Assembly (NCBI GenBank): GCA_963740945.1
Contig: CAVUGE010000032.1
Coordinates: 1 to 64,000 of the forward strand
Source of the DNA: CAVQBP01 sp963740945
GTDB lineage: Bacteria; Bacteroidota; Ignavibacteria; Ignavibacteriales; Ignavibacteriaceae
Reading direction: 5' to 3'
Length of the DNA stretch: 64,000 bases
Part shown: one piece after another, positions 17,506-26,527 of the stretch
Layout of the letters: each line of letters starts with the position of its first letter
Numbering within the stretch: the first letter of the stretch is position 1
Translations under genes and position numbers: made by a program
Notes under the pieces: model-generated
What the model saw: only the letters and a program-made list of their open reading frames with translations
The model's database searches: none
What the model was told of the DNA's origin: nothing

Positions 17506-18843
17506 TTAAACTGCAATTTCAAATTTGCTTCTTCTGTTAAATCTTAAGGTTAACATAATAGCAGAAGCCGTTAAACCGGTTAAGAGACCTATCCAGACAC
17601 CCTGGACACCAAAATGTAAAACAAACCCGAACAAATAAGCAACCGGCAGTCCAATGATCCAGTATGCTGTGAAGGTAATCAATGTAGGAACTTTAACATC
17701 CATGAGTCCCCGTAAAATTCCTATTCCCACACCTTGAAGTCCATCCGAAATTTGAAATAATGCCGCTATAATTAATAGTGAAGAGGCAATAGAAATAACA
17801 CCTTTATCTTCAATATAAAGTGAAGGTAAAAAGTTTCTTAAAATAATGAATGTAATTCCTGAAGTCGCCATAATTCCCGCCCCCAAAAGCAAAGCAGTAA
17901 AACCCGCTTTTCTTGTTTCGGAAATATTCTTTTCACCGACTGCATTTCCAACCCGTATTCCGCCTGCAGCAGAAATCCCTAAAACCATCATAAAAGAAAT
18001 AGAAGCTAAATTAATAGCAATTTGATGTGCCGCCAATGGTTTAGTCCCAAGCCATCCAACCATTACTACAGCAAATGAAAAAGCACCCACTTCAAAAAAA
18101 TATTGGAATCCGCTGGGAAGGCCGATAGATAAAATTTTTCTTATAACCGGTAAGTTAATATTCTTGAAATGAAAACTGACATCGAATTTCTTGAAATAAT
18201 CTGTTCTCATAACATAAATCATTAATACCAGAGCCATAAAAACTCTCGAAAATAATGTTGCCCATCCTGCTCCATTTAATCCGTATGCAGGAAATCCGAG
18301 ATTCCCGTATATAAAAATCCAATTACCAAAAAAATTAATAATGTTTGCTGCTAAAGTGATTACCATTGCCGGCCGCATAACTGATAATCCTTCAATGAAT
18401 TGTTTATATGTATGGAAAAATAATGTCGGTATAACAGAGAGTCCCAATATTTTTATATATGGAGCTGCCTGGACAACTACTGCAGGAGGCTGGTTAAAAT
18501 AGATAATTAGATCTGCACAAATAAAAGTAACTATAACTAATATTACTGAAAAAGATAAATTAACAATCAGTGATTGACGGAAATATACACCGCATTCATT
18601 ATATTTTTTTGCACCTACTGAAATAGCAACTAATGGCGTAACCGCAAAAGAAATACCTAATCCGACAATAAAAATCAATAATGTCAAACTGTTGCTCAGT
18701 GAAGCAGCTGCCAAAGGTACAGCACCTATCCTTCCCACCATAACACTATCCATAACCCCCATCATCATAAAACCTAATTGCCCAATCATTACAGGATATG
18801 CAAGAGATAGAGTATTTTTTATATGATTTTTTATAAAATTCAT
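17506..18843 (-). CDS. MATE family multidrug/Na+ antiporter
   Basis: The 445-residue protein has about twelve membrane helices in two pseudo-symmetric halves. The N-terminal text MIGQLGFMMMGVMDSVMVGRIG and later GLPSGFQYFFEVGAF are typical of NorM-type MATE transporters, and the length is normal for the family. It should export cationic compounds in exchange for Na+ or H+ across the inner membrane; the substrate cannot be told from sequence. No regulator is adjacent. The upstream region holds a ~99-bp palindrome-bounded element within 60 bases of the start, which could influence expression. ATG at 18843. Confidence 0.92.
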   Translation of the reverse strand: MNFIKNHIKNTLSLAYPVMIGQLGFMMMGVMDSVMVGRIGAVPLAAASLSNSLTLLIFIVGLGISFAVTPLVAISVGAKKYNECGVYFRQSLIVNLSFSVILVIVTFICADLIIYFNQPPAVVVQAAPYIKILGLSVIPTLFFHTYKQFIEGLSVMRPAMVITLAANIINFFGNWIFIYGNLGFPAYGLNGAGWATLFSRVFMALVLMIYVMRTDYFKKFDVSFHFKNINLPVIRKILSIGLPSGFQYFFEVGAFSFAVVMVGWLGTKPLAAHQIAINLASISFMMVLGISAAGGIRVGNAVGEKNISETRKAGFTALLLGAGIMATSGITFIILRNFLPSLYIEDKGVISIASSLLIIAALFQISDGLQGVGIGILRGLMDVKVPTLITFTAYWIIGLPVAYLFGFVLHFGVQGVWIGLLTGLTASAIMLTLRFNRRSKFEIAV

Positions 18844-18903
18844 TAACCGATCTTAAAATTTCTATTTTAATAAAAACATTAATATGTGAAGTTTCGCAGA
18901 CCT

Positions 18904-19002
18904 AAAGATGTCATCTTTAAAATGTAAAAATCATTTTAAATATTTTATTAAACTATAAGTTCATATTAGCCTTATTTTGAAAAAAGTAAAGATGTCATCT
19001 TT
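18904..19002. repeat. ~99-bp element bounded by AAAGATGTCATCTTT
   Basis: The 15-base near-palindrome AAAGATGTCATCTTT occurs at 18904-18918 and 18988-19002, with AT-rich DNA between. The right flank TCAAATACT then TTGCGTAA is shared with copies at 33461-33721. It sits upstream of the MATE gene. Confidence 0.85.
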
Positions 19003-19083
19003 CAAATACTGATTTTTGCGTAACTTGAGTAAATATAATAATTTTTCCCATTTTTAAGTCTTTTTCTCTACTAATTGCACAAT

Positions 19084-19282
19084 TGCTCCTCCTTCCTGTT
19101 CTCCAGTCTTTCCGTCTCTAATCTCACCATACACTCTATTCCGCTCTTTCATACTTCCTTCACTATGCTCTCTTCCCCACCTTCCATCTTCCTCCATTCC
19201 TCCATCATTCCATTGTTCCAGTCCTATATTCCTCCATTCCTCCAATATTCCATCATTCCATTCCTCCAATCCACCATTCTCA
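19084..19282. repeat. Low-complexity CATTCCTCC array abutting rlpA stop
   Basis: About 200 bases made of ATTCCTCCA-, ATTCCATC- and CTTCC-like words, strongest at 19190-19282. On the minus strand it starts directly at the stop codon of the RlpA gene. Open frames in it are repeat-driven and not supported. Confidence 0.75.
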
Positions 19283-19762
19283 TCACTTCCCTTTCCCCCA
19301 TTTTATTACTTCGATTTTTACTCTCGCAGTTCCATCCCGGATCATATCTAATTTCCTGGCTGCACCTAATGAAAGATCGATAACTCTGCCCTTAAAATCA
19401 GGCATCCTGTCATTTATCTTTAGAATTACAGAAAGATTGTTGACAAGATTTGTAACTCTTATAATAGTTCCCATAGGATAAGAGGGATGTGCTGCCGAAA
19501 TTCCATACATATCATAAATTTCCCCGCTGGCTGTTTGCCGTCCGTTATACTTTTCAGCGTAATATGAAGCAATTCCGGTTTCGGTTGAAAGTGGATGTAT
19601 ATTATTAAGGTCTATATTTTCTTCTTTTAAAAGCTCAGACGTCTCTTTTTTGTAATCTTCAGAAGAGTTCTCTTCGGAAGCTTTTGTTGTATATCGTGCA
19701 GTACTACTGCATGCATTAAGGAGCAATGAAAAACTAATTATAATATATAAAACAGCTTTCAA
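19283..19762 (-). CDS. RlpA-like septal ring lipoprotein, DPBB domain
   Basis: The 159-residue protein has a lipoprotein signal with LLNACSS (cysteine at residue 18), a variable linker and a double-psi beta-barrel domain (about 62-155). Family text includes GIASYYAEKYNGRQTASGE, HPSYPMGTIIRVTN and KINDRMPDFKGRVIDLS, and the Asp of the last motif is present. RlpA proteins act on denuded glycan strands, sometimes as lytic transglycosylases. The C-terminal SPOR domain of many RlpA proteins is absent. A TTG at 19762 after GAAGAGAG is the only start that fits; no in-frame ATG exists before the lipobox. Confidence 0.85.
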   Translation of the reverse strand: MKAVLYIIISFSLLLNACSSTARYTTKASEENSSEDYKKETSELLKEENIDLNNIHPLSTETGIASYYAEKYNGRQTASGEIYDMYGISAAHPSYPMGTIIRVTNLVNNLSVILKINDRMPDFKGRVIDLSLGAARKLDMIRDGTARVKIEVIKWGKGK

Positions 19763-19792
19763 AATTCTCTCTTCAATTTGTCAATACTTTTC

Positions 19793-20012
19793 TTAACTCC
19801 AGAGGAGTGAAATATTATTAGAAACAGAATAAAACACAGATATCCGCACTCAGTAGGAGTGAAATATTTGTAGATTTATATTAATTCACAGAACATCGCA
19901 CTCCGTTATGAATGCTGTATTATTTATTCCGACTTTTCTTAACTCCAGAGGAGTGAAATATTATTAGAAACAGAATAAAACACAGATATCCGCACTCCGT
20001 TAGGAGTGCTAT
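19793..20012. repeat. ACTCC/GGAGT hairpin repeats, two long direct copies
   Basis: A ~65-base sequence starting CTTTTCTTAACTCC is repeated almost perfectly near 19787 and 19930. It contains the hairpin ACTCC-AGA-GGAGT and the tail GAAATATTATTAGAAACAG. Further hairpins (CACTC-AGTAG-GAGTG near 19852 and GCACTCC-GTTA-GGAGTGC near 19990) are variants that keep pairing. Same family as 25427-25660 and 39170-39415. Confidence 0.85.
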
Positions 20013-20019
20013 ATTATTT

Positions 20020-20727
20020 TCACCCAAAAAAATCAACAATTAGCGATGCCGTTGTAATAATTGCAGTTTCACTTCTTAATCTATTTTCAGTTATTTTATA
20101 AAGTTTCTCCGTTTCAAAATAATTTAATTCCCTTTCCGATAGTCCTCCTTCCGGACCAAAAACAAAATAGTATCTATTATTTGAACTTAATTCAAGTTCC
20201 CTGATTTTTTTTTGAGAACCCTGTTCCAATCCAATTTTTATTCCGGTCCGATTAAAAATATCTTCAAATTCTATTAACTCTATTTTGGGAAGGTAACTAT
20301 TTAATGATTGTTTCATTGCTGAAATGAGAATCTTATTCCATCGTTCAATTCTGCTCTTTTGTGAAATAGTCCTTTCAGATTCGAATATTAAAAAATTTGT
20401 TATTCCCAATTCCACACTTTTTTCAAGAGCAAATTCGAATCTATCACTGTTTTTCAATTTTGGTATACAGAAAAAAATATATTGACATTTATTTTCGTAA
20501 GATATAAAGTCTTCTACAATTAGCTCAATGTTTTTTTTATTTATATCCTTTATTCTTCCTGAATAAATTTTACCTTCACCATTAGTAACATGCAGCATTT
20601 CATTTTTAGAATGCCTCATTACTTTAGTTATGTGAGTATATTCTTCCCCCTCAATAATAATTCTATTTTCAGATATATTATCTGGAATTGCATAATAGAG
20701 TTCAATATTTGATAGGTATTTTGCCAA
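20020..20727 (-). CDS. rsmE: 16S rRNA m3U1498 methyltransferase
   Basis: The 235-residue protein has the two RsmE domains: an N-terminal PUA-like RNA-binding part (about 1-75, with HITKVMRHSKNEML) and a C-terminal SPOUT methyltransferase (about 78-235). The knot signature FGPEGGLSERELNYF and the C-terminal LRSETAIITTAS are both present. It methylates N3 of U1498 in the decoding centre of 16S rRNA. No ATG precedes the conserved region, so TTG at 20727 is taken as start. Gene stands alone between hairpin repeats and an Omp85-like gene. Confidence 0.94.
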   Translation of the reverse strand: MAKYLSNIELYYAIPDNISENRIIIEGEEYTHITKVMRHSKNEMLHVTNGEGKIYSGRIKDINKKNIELIVEDFISYENKCQYIFFCIPKLKNSDRFEFALEKSVELGITNFLIFESERTISQKSRIERWNKILISAMKQSLNSYLPKIELIEFEDIFNRTGIKIGLEQGSQKKIRELELSSNNRYYFVFGPEGGLSERELNYFETEKLYKITENRLRSETAIITTASLIVDFFG

Positions 20728-20854
20728 AGTAGAAGATTCTTAAATAGCTAAAAAAATAATGTGGAAATTAAATAATTCCCCCATGACTGCAAACCGCGCA
20801 CTTAATAAATACAATTAGGAACGGTCTTTATTTTCCATTTTTTCCTTAAAAACA

Positions 20855-20949
20855 CCCTCTCAACCCCCCTTTTTTGAGATAAACTCCTGCTGAGCCATAG
20901 TTACATATGCCTAATTTAAGTTATAATGAAAAAAGGGTAGTTGAGAGGG
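20855..20949. repeat. 95-bp element with ~22-bp imperfect inverted ends
   Basis: CCCTCTCAAC at 20855-20864 pairs with GTTGAGAGGG at 20940-20949. The pairing continues inward through CCCCCCTTTTTT and AAAAAAGGG, with an 80-base AT-rich core. It looks like a small inverted-repeat element; it lies 3' of the Omp85-like gene and could also terminate it. Confidence 0.7.
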
Positions 20950-20978
20950 GATTTTTAGCAATATTTGAGAAAAGGAAA

Positions 20979-22310
20979 TCAGAAAGATAAACCAAGATCA
21001 AATATAAATTCATTCCGTCCAAGTTCATCCAGGGCAAATTCAAACCTCAAAATATTGTATGGAAGAATTAATAGTGTTAAGCCTAAACCATAACCTGATT
21101 GAAAATCATTCAAATCCAATTTTTGATGTCTAAGTTTGGTAACTCCTGCATCTCCAAAAATTTGAGAATAAAGAGCTATTCTGTAAGACAACAGAGAATT
21201 AGGGAGCAAAGGGATAAAATCGAGATTTATATTTATATCTTTTATCAATGGATAGTAGAATTCAACCGAACCTAAATAAAGATTATTTCCTTCCTGGATA
21301 TCATTAAAATGCCCCCTTATTCTTTGCTGGTAACCTAAAAATGAGAAATCATAATAAGGAATCAGGTTTCCAAAAGAAATTCTGGAGGTAAATCTCCACT
21401 TAAAATAAAGATCATCAAAAACATGACGGTATTCTCTAAAATCGAAATCAGCAATCTGATATTTTATGCTGTTTAGCCCTAATCCCTTAAATTGAATACC
21501 GGCAGAAGCAAATATTCCTTTTTTGGGAAATTGGGCTAAATCTCTCGAATCATAAGTATAAGCAGCGCCTGCTACAGGCATTCGGTCAATTCTCTCATTT
21601 GAAGCCGAAATTCCTTTGATAAATACGGGAGAGGCTATATAATCATACCCGAAATCAATACCAAAACGGTGATAACTTCCGAATCTTTTTCCTATTGTTA
21701 TTAAGCTATGAAATATTCTTTGATCGAATTGTCCCCCATAAAGATATTCTGCTATTTTACTTTTATTCCTTGTATTGCTGTATGAAACAACTGAATTGAA
21801 AAATATATCAGAACCCTTAATAATTTCGGGTTTATAATAACTTAACAATACCGAAGGATCATAGCCTAAAGAGCCTCTCCCCTGCAGAAGTTCATTTCTT
21901 CCTCTGAAATTTTGAACAACTACATCAAGTCCATATGAGAATTTCTTCCAGTCCCTGTCTTTTAATTCAACAAAAGGAATCGGATAAATATACCAGCTCT
22001 CGGCAACTTCGATAATTAGGATATTTATTCCCCCATCTTTTTTTATATAAAGATCTACACGCGTGAAAATCCCAAGACTAAAGATTCTTTCTCTGTCATA
22101 TTCTACCGTATAATTACTGACGGTATCACCTTTTTCAAATGTCAACTCCCTTAGTATAATTTCATTCTCTGTAATTTTGTTCCCCCTAATTTCAATAGAA
22201 TCAATTACAGCAAAATATTTCCCTTTATAAATTAATGAATCTAATTTTGCAGGAAATATTTGAGGGATTAAACAAATAAATAGAATTAAAATTAAATAAA
22301 GTTTCTGCAT
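20979..22310 (-). CDS. Omp85/BamA-like outer-membrane protein with one POTRA domain
   Basis: Starting at ATG 22310 (a TTG one codon up is less likely) the protein has 443 residues. A signal peptide (about 1-21) is followed by one POTRA domain (about 35-105: IEIRGNKITENEIILREL, then FSLGIFTRVDLYI) and a C-terminal Omp85 barrel (about 130-443) ending in a phenylalanine. One POTRA domain is fewer than in true BamA (835 residues, at 41844), so it is a paralogue with a separate role in insertion or secretion. It is 17 bases downstream of gcvP on the same strand, and the two are probably co-transcribed, although no functional link is known. Confidence 0.85.
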   Translation of the reverse strand: MQKLYLILILFICLIPQIFPAKLDSLIYKGKYFAVIDSIEIRGNKITENEIILRELTFEKGDTVSNYTVEYDRERIFSLGIFTRVDLYIKKDGGINILIIEVAESWYIYPIPFVELKDRDWKKFSYGLDVVVQNFRGRNELLQGRGSLGYDPSVLLSYYKPEIIKGSDIFFNSVVSYSNTRNKSKIAEYLYGGQFDQRIFHSLITIGKRFGSYHRFGIDFGYDYIASPVFIKGISASNERIDRMPVAGAAYTYDSRDLAQFPKKGIFASAGIQFKGLGLNSIKYQIADFDFREYRHVFDDLYFKWRFTSRISFGNLIPYYDFSFLGYQQRIRGHFNDIQEGNNLYLGSVEFYYPLIKDININLDFIPLLPNSLLSYRIALYSQIFGDAGVTKLRHQKLDLNDFQSGYGLGLTLLILPYNILRFEFALDELGRNEFIFDLGLSF

Positions 22311-22327
22311 CAATTAATTATGGATAT

Positions 22328-25222
22328 TCAGTGTACCGGTTCTTCAATATAATCAGAAATCGGGTTACATGAACATACTAAATTTCTATCTCCGTAAGCA
22401 TTATTGATTCGCCCAACACTAGGCCAAAATTTATTCTTTTTAACCCAATCTACAGGGAATGCGGCCTTTTCCCTTGAATATGAATGAGACCATTCATCTG
22501 AAATTACAGTTAAAGAAGTGTGAGGAGCATTTTTTAAAACATTATCTTTCATATCTGCCGTTCTATTTTCAATCTCCCTGATTTCTTCTCTAATGTTATT
22601 TAAAGCATCAATAAAACGATCCATTTCCGTTTTAGATTCACTTTCTGTCGGTTCAACCATAATTGTACCGGCAACAGGGAAAGAGACTGTGGGGGCATGA
22701 AAGCCATAATCCATTAACCTCTTTGCGATGTCTTCCGCTTCAATATTTGCCGATGTCTTAAACTCTCTCAGATCAAAAATCAATTCATGAGCAACTCTCC
22801 CTTTACTCCCCGTATATAATACTTTATAATTATTTTCCAGTTTAGCTTTTATATAGTTTGCATTTAGAATTGAAACAATTGAAGCATGCTTTAATCCTTG
22901 AGCCCCCATTAATTTTATATACGCATAAGATATAATCAGAATGTCGGCGCTTCCCCACGGAGCAGCAGAAACAGCAGTAATTCCTTTTTCGTGGTTTAAT
23001 CTAATAACAGGATGTTCGGGTAGAAAAGGAACGAGATGAGGAGCTGCCGCAATAGGTCCCATACCCGGTCCGCCTCCTCCATGAGGGATACAAAAAGTTT
23101 TATGTAAATTTAAATGGCAGACATCTGCTCCGACAATTGCTGGTGTCGTTAATCCTACCTGTGCATTTAAATTGGCGCCGTCCATATAAACCAACCCGCC
23201 GTTTTCATGTATTATTTTGCAGATTTCCATTATTTTATCCTCAAAAACACCATGAGTTGAGGGATATGTTATCATTAAAGCTGCAAGATTGTCTTTGTTT
23301 TCCTCTGCCTTTGCTTTCAAATCTCCAATATCAACATTTCCTAAAGGAGTGCTTTTGACTACAACCACTTTCATTCCTGCCATAACAGCACTTGCAGGAT
23401 TAGTTCCGTGAGCAGATGAAGGTATCACAACTACATTCCTATTTTCATTCCCTCTGCTTCTATGATATTCACGGATTACCATCAATCCCGTAAATTCTCC
23501 CTGAGCACCGGAATTCGGCTGAAGAGAAACTGAAGCAAAACCTGTAATTTCGGCAAGATCCTTTTCAAGTTCATCAAAAATCTGTCTGTATCCTTCCGCC
23601 TGCTCTTGAGGAACAAACGGGTGCAGATTACAGAATTCCGGCCAGGTTATCCCCAGCATTTCCGTTGTTCCGTTCAATTTCATTGTACATGACCCGAGAG
23701 GAATCATTGAATGCGTTAAAGAAAGGTCTTTATTTTCCAGGCTTTTAAGATATCGAAGCATTTCAGTTTCCGAGTGAAAAGTATTAAAAACCGGATGCTG
23801 CAGATATTTACTTTGACGATTAAGAAAATCAGGAAAATTTACTTCACTACTATTATTTGCTAAATTTTCTACATCAATTGTTTTACCAATAGATTCAGCA
23901 AAGATAGAAAGAATCTCTTCCAGATCATTTAGATCTGTCGCTTCATTCAAAGAAATCCCGATTGCATGATTATTAATATATCTGAAGTTTATTTTATTTT
24001 CTAAAGCCTTCTGTTTTATCTCTTCGATTAGTTTTTCAGAGTCAGCATTAAATTCAATTTTAAGAGTATCAAAATAATTTTTATTAACTTGATGAAATCC
24101 TAACTCTCTTAATCCTTCATCAAGAATTCTGGTTAATTTATTTACCCTTTTTGCGATAGCTTTTATTCCCGAAGGACCATGATAAACTGCATACATTCCT
24201 GCCATTATCGCTAATAACACCTGTGAAGTGCAAATGTTGCTTGTTGCTTTTTCCCTTCTGATATGCTGCTCCCTTGTCTGAAGAGCCATTCTAAAAGCTG
24301 TATTCCCGTGGGAATCAATAGATGCACCGATTATCCTTCCCGGAATATGTCTTTTATATTCATCTTTGGTTGCAAAAAATCCTGCATGAGGTCCGCCGTA
24401 TCCCATAGGAACTCCGAATCTTTGTGAATTTCCTACAGCAGCATCGGCTCCATACTCTCCCGGCGGAGTTAGTAATGCGAGACTTAAAAGATCGGCGGCT
24501 ACTACGGTATAAATATTATTCTCTTTTGCAGACTTAAAAAGTTCCCTATAATCATAAATTTTCCCTTTTTCAGCAGGATATTGAACCAACAGTCCGAAGT
24601 ACTCTTCTGTTAATTCAATTTTTCTATGATCCCCGATTACTAGTTGAATACCTGTTGGATTTGCACGGGTCTTTAGAATATCTATTGTCTGCGGAAAACA
24701 TTCTTCGGAAACAAAAAATAGATTAGAATTACTATTTTTTCTTAATGAATGGAACATGCTCATCGCTTCCGACGCAGAAGTCCCTTCGTCTAATAATGAT
24801 GCATTAGCAATAGGAAGACCTGTTAAATCAATAATGGCAGTTTGAAAGTTCATCAGAGCTTCGAGTCTTCCCTGTGAAATTTCAGCCTGGTAAGGTGTAT
24901 ATTGAGTATACCACCCCGGATTTTCCAGAATATTTCTCTGAATTACAGCGGGGACTATTGTAGGATGATAGCCCATACCAATATATGATTTATAAACTCT
25001 GTTCTTTGCAGCTATCTTTTTCAGTTTTTCAATAAATCTATATTCCGATACAGGTTCAGCAAGATTCAAATCTCTTGTTAATTTTATTTGCTCCGGTATA
25101 GTTTCATTTATCAGCGTTTCTACTGAATCCACACCAATAGCATCGAGCATTTCTTGAATTTCCATACTATTAGGTCCGATATGCCTATCAACAAACTTAT
25201 CCGGGTGATTAAGAATTTTCAT
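22328..25222 (-). CDS. gcvP: Glycine dehydrogenase (decarboxylating), P-protein
   Basis: A full-length, single-chain P-protein of 964 residues when started at ATG 25222 (MKILNHPDKFVDRHIGPN), with GGAAG 8 bases upstream. Two homologous PLP-enzyme halves are visible. The second holds the pyridoxal lysine in LHKTFCIPHGGGGPG, and the first has the matching YGGPHAGFFA region. It decarboxylates glycine and passes the aminomethyl group to lipoylated GcvH. The other cleavage-system genes (gcvT, gcvH, lpd) are not nearby, but a lipoyl-transfer enzyme is encoded at 35970. No glycine riboswitch was recognised upstream. Confidence 0.97.
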   Translation of the reverse strand: MKILNHPDKFVDRHIGPNSMEIQEMLDAIGVDSVETLINETIPEQIKLTRDLNLAEPVSEYRFIEKLKKIAAKNRVYKSYIGMGYHPTIVPAVIQRNILENPGWYTQYTPYQAEISQGRLEALMNFQTAIIDLTGLPIANASLLDEGTSASEAMSMFHSLRKNSNSNLFFVSEECFPQTIDILKTRANPTGIQLVIGDHRKIELTEEYFGLLVQYPAEKGKIYDYRELFKSAKENNIYTVVAADLLSLALLTPPGEYGADAAVGNSQRFGVPMGYGGPHAGFFATKDEYKRHIPGRIIGASIDSHGNTAFRMALQTREQHIRREKATSNICTSQVLLAIMAGMYAVYHGPSGIKAIAKRVNKLTRILDEGLRELGFHQVNKNYFDTLKIEFNADSEKLIEEIKQKALENKINFRYINNHAIGISLNEATDLNDLEEILSIFAESIGKTIDVENLANNSSEVNFPDFLNRQSKYLQHPVFNTFHSETEMLRYLKSLENKDLSLTHSMIPLGSCTMKLNGTTEMLGITWPEFCNLHPFVPQEQAEGYRQIFDELEKDLAEITGFASVSLQPNSGAQGEFTGLMVIREYHRSRGNENRNVVVIPSSAHGTNPASAVMAGMKVVVVKSTPLGNVDIGDLKAKAEENKDNLAALMITYPSTHGVFEDKIMEICKIIHENGGLVYMDGANLNAQVGLTTPAIVGADVCHLNLHKTFCIPHGGGGPGMGPIAAAPHLVPFLPEHPVIRLNHEKGITAVSAAPWGSADILIISYAYIKLMGAQGLKHASIVSILNANYIKAKLENNYKVLYTGSKGRVAHELIFDLREFKTSANIEAEDIAKRLMDYGFHAPTVSFPVAGTIMVEPTESESKTEMDRFIDALNNIREEIREIENRTADMKDNVLKNAPHTSLTVISDEWSHSYSREKAAFPVDWVKKNKFWPSVGRINNAYGDRNLVCSCNPISDYIEEPVH

Positions 25223-25719
25223 ATAAATTTCTTCCAAAATATTTAAAGTTTAATCATTAAAAATAGTAATACTTTCCAGCCAATAAAACATGAATAAAAA
25301 TATATTTTAATAACAGTCTCACTAAATGGCTTACCTCCCGTTTCTCTTCACGTAACGCGAAACTCCGTTTCGCAAAAGAGGCATCTTTAACCATATTATT
25401 TTGACTAGAAAACATTTATAGAAGTCCTAACACCGAAGGTGTGATATTATTGTAGATAATATAAAATAGCCATATACCCCGAAACCCCGAAGGAGTGAAA
25501 TAAGTAATTATTGAGATTCCACATCCTGATTTTATTGAACTCCGCCAGAATGAGGTCACTTCCTTAGAATTTTTAACACCGAAGGCGTGATATTATTATA
25601 GATAATATAAAATAGCTCTAATACCCTAAAACCCAGAAGGTGTGAAATAAAAATGTTACTTTTTGGTCACTCTCTCCTTTAATCTGAGCCCGCCTTTTAA
25701 TAAAAAATTGAAAGAGAAT
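25223..25719. repeat. Intergenic block of hairpin repeats
   Basis: Two families lie between rnc and gcvP. At 25342-25385 is the GCGAAAC-TCC-GTTTCGC hairpin with outer arm CTCTT/AAGAG, as in the 250-bp units. At 25427-25660 are four members of the small hairpin family: ACACC-GAA-GGTGT near 25430, a CCCC-GAA-GGAGT variant near 25487, ACACC-GAA-GGCGT near 25581 and a degenerate one near 25632. Two carry the tail GATATTATTRTAGATAATAT. No gene is seen. Confidence 0.8.
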
Positions 25720-26505
25720 TTAATTTAAACTGGGTCTGTTTAATTTTTCTAAAGCTGCCTGTGCTGCTTTTTGCTCCGCACTTTTTTTATTCTTTCCCTT
25801 TCCATATCCGTAATCTTTATCTCCGATTAAAACTTTTACGGTAAAAATCCTATTATGCTGCGGCCCCTCTTCTTTTGTTACCATATAAGTCGGACTCTCC
25901 ATTTTATTGGCTTGAGCAAGCTCCAGTAGCTGACTTTTATAATTTTCATCTATTAGGTATAAACCTTCCATTAAATTAGGCTGAATTAAAATCCGTTGTA
26001 TGAAGGTTTTTGCTGCATCCAACCCGCTGTCTAGATAAATAGCACCAATTAAAGCTTCTAACGCATCTGCCAAAATGGTTTTAGAACCGTTTACAAATGT
26101 GCTGGATATATTTTTACTAACCAAAATAAAATCTACAAGGCTTATTTTTTCAGCAGCTTCTGCGAGAGCAAGCCTGTTCACTATTTTTGCACGAACTTTT
26201 GTTAAAAACCCTTCATCTTTTACCGGGAAAGCATCGAAAAGATATTCGGCTACTATTAAGCTTAAAACACTATCACCCAAAAATTCCAGCCTTTCATTTG
26301 AAATATCATATTCTTCATTTTGTTCCAGATATGATCTATGCGTCAAGGCCTGGATAAAAAAGGAAGAATTATTAATTGAGGTTCCAATAAGGTTTTCAAG
26401 CTTTTTGAACTTTTCGGCAGTAAAAACGGAAGATATATATTGTGAGCTTTTCTCTTCCTGTTTTTGTTTTAACTTTCTAAATATCCAAGTTAATAAGGGA
26501 CTCAA
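25720..26505 (-). CDS. rnc: Ribonuclease III
   Basis: The 261-residue protein has an RNase III catalytic domain (about 35-165) with the signature NERLEFLGDSVLSLIV and the downstream acidic pair region LADALEALIGAIYLD, then a double-stranded RNA binding domain (about 190-258, with KNKKSAEQKAAQAALEKL). It cuts double-stranded RNA in rRNA and mRNA processing. A TTG at 26505 preceded by GGAA is used, as no ATG lies before the catalytic domain. Its place directly after fabF follows the common fab-rnc order. A 25-residue extension precedes the domain, as in related phyla. Confidence 0.95.
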   Translation of the reverse strand: MSPLLTWIFRKLKQKQEEKSSQYISSVFTAEKFKKLENLIGTSINNSSFFIQALTHRSYLEQNEEYDISNERLEFLGDSVLSLIVAEYLFDAFPVKDEGFLTKVRAKIVNRLALAEAAEKISLVDFILVSKNISSTFVNGSKTILADALEALIGAIYLDSGLDAAKTFIQRILIQPNLMEGLYLIDENYKSQLLELAQANKMESPTYMVTKEEGPQHNRIFTVKVLIGDKDYGYGKGKNKKSAEQKAAQAALEKLNRPSLN

Positions 26506-26527
26506 AACTATTCCGTTTCAGATATCT

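Noticed and set aside
19054..19383. Open frames on both strands rich in S/P/F or E/G/W
   Set aside because: They follow from the CATTCCTCC array and overlap the end of the rlpA gene.
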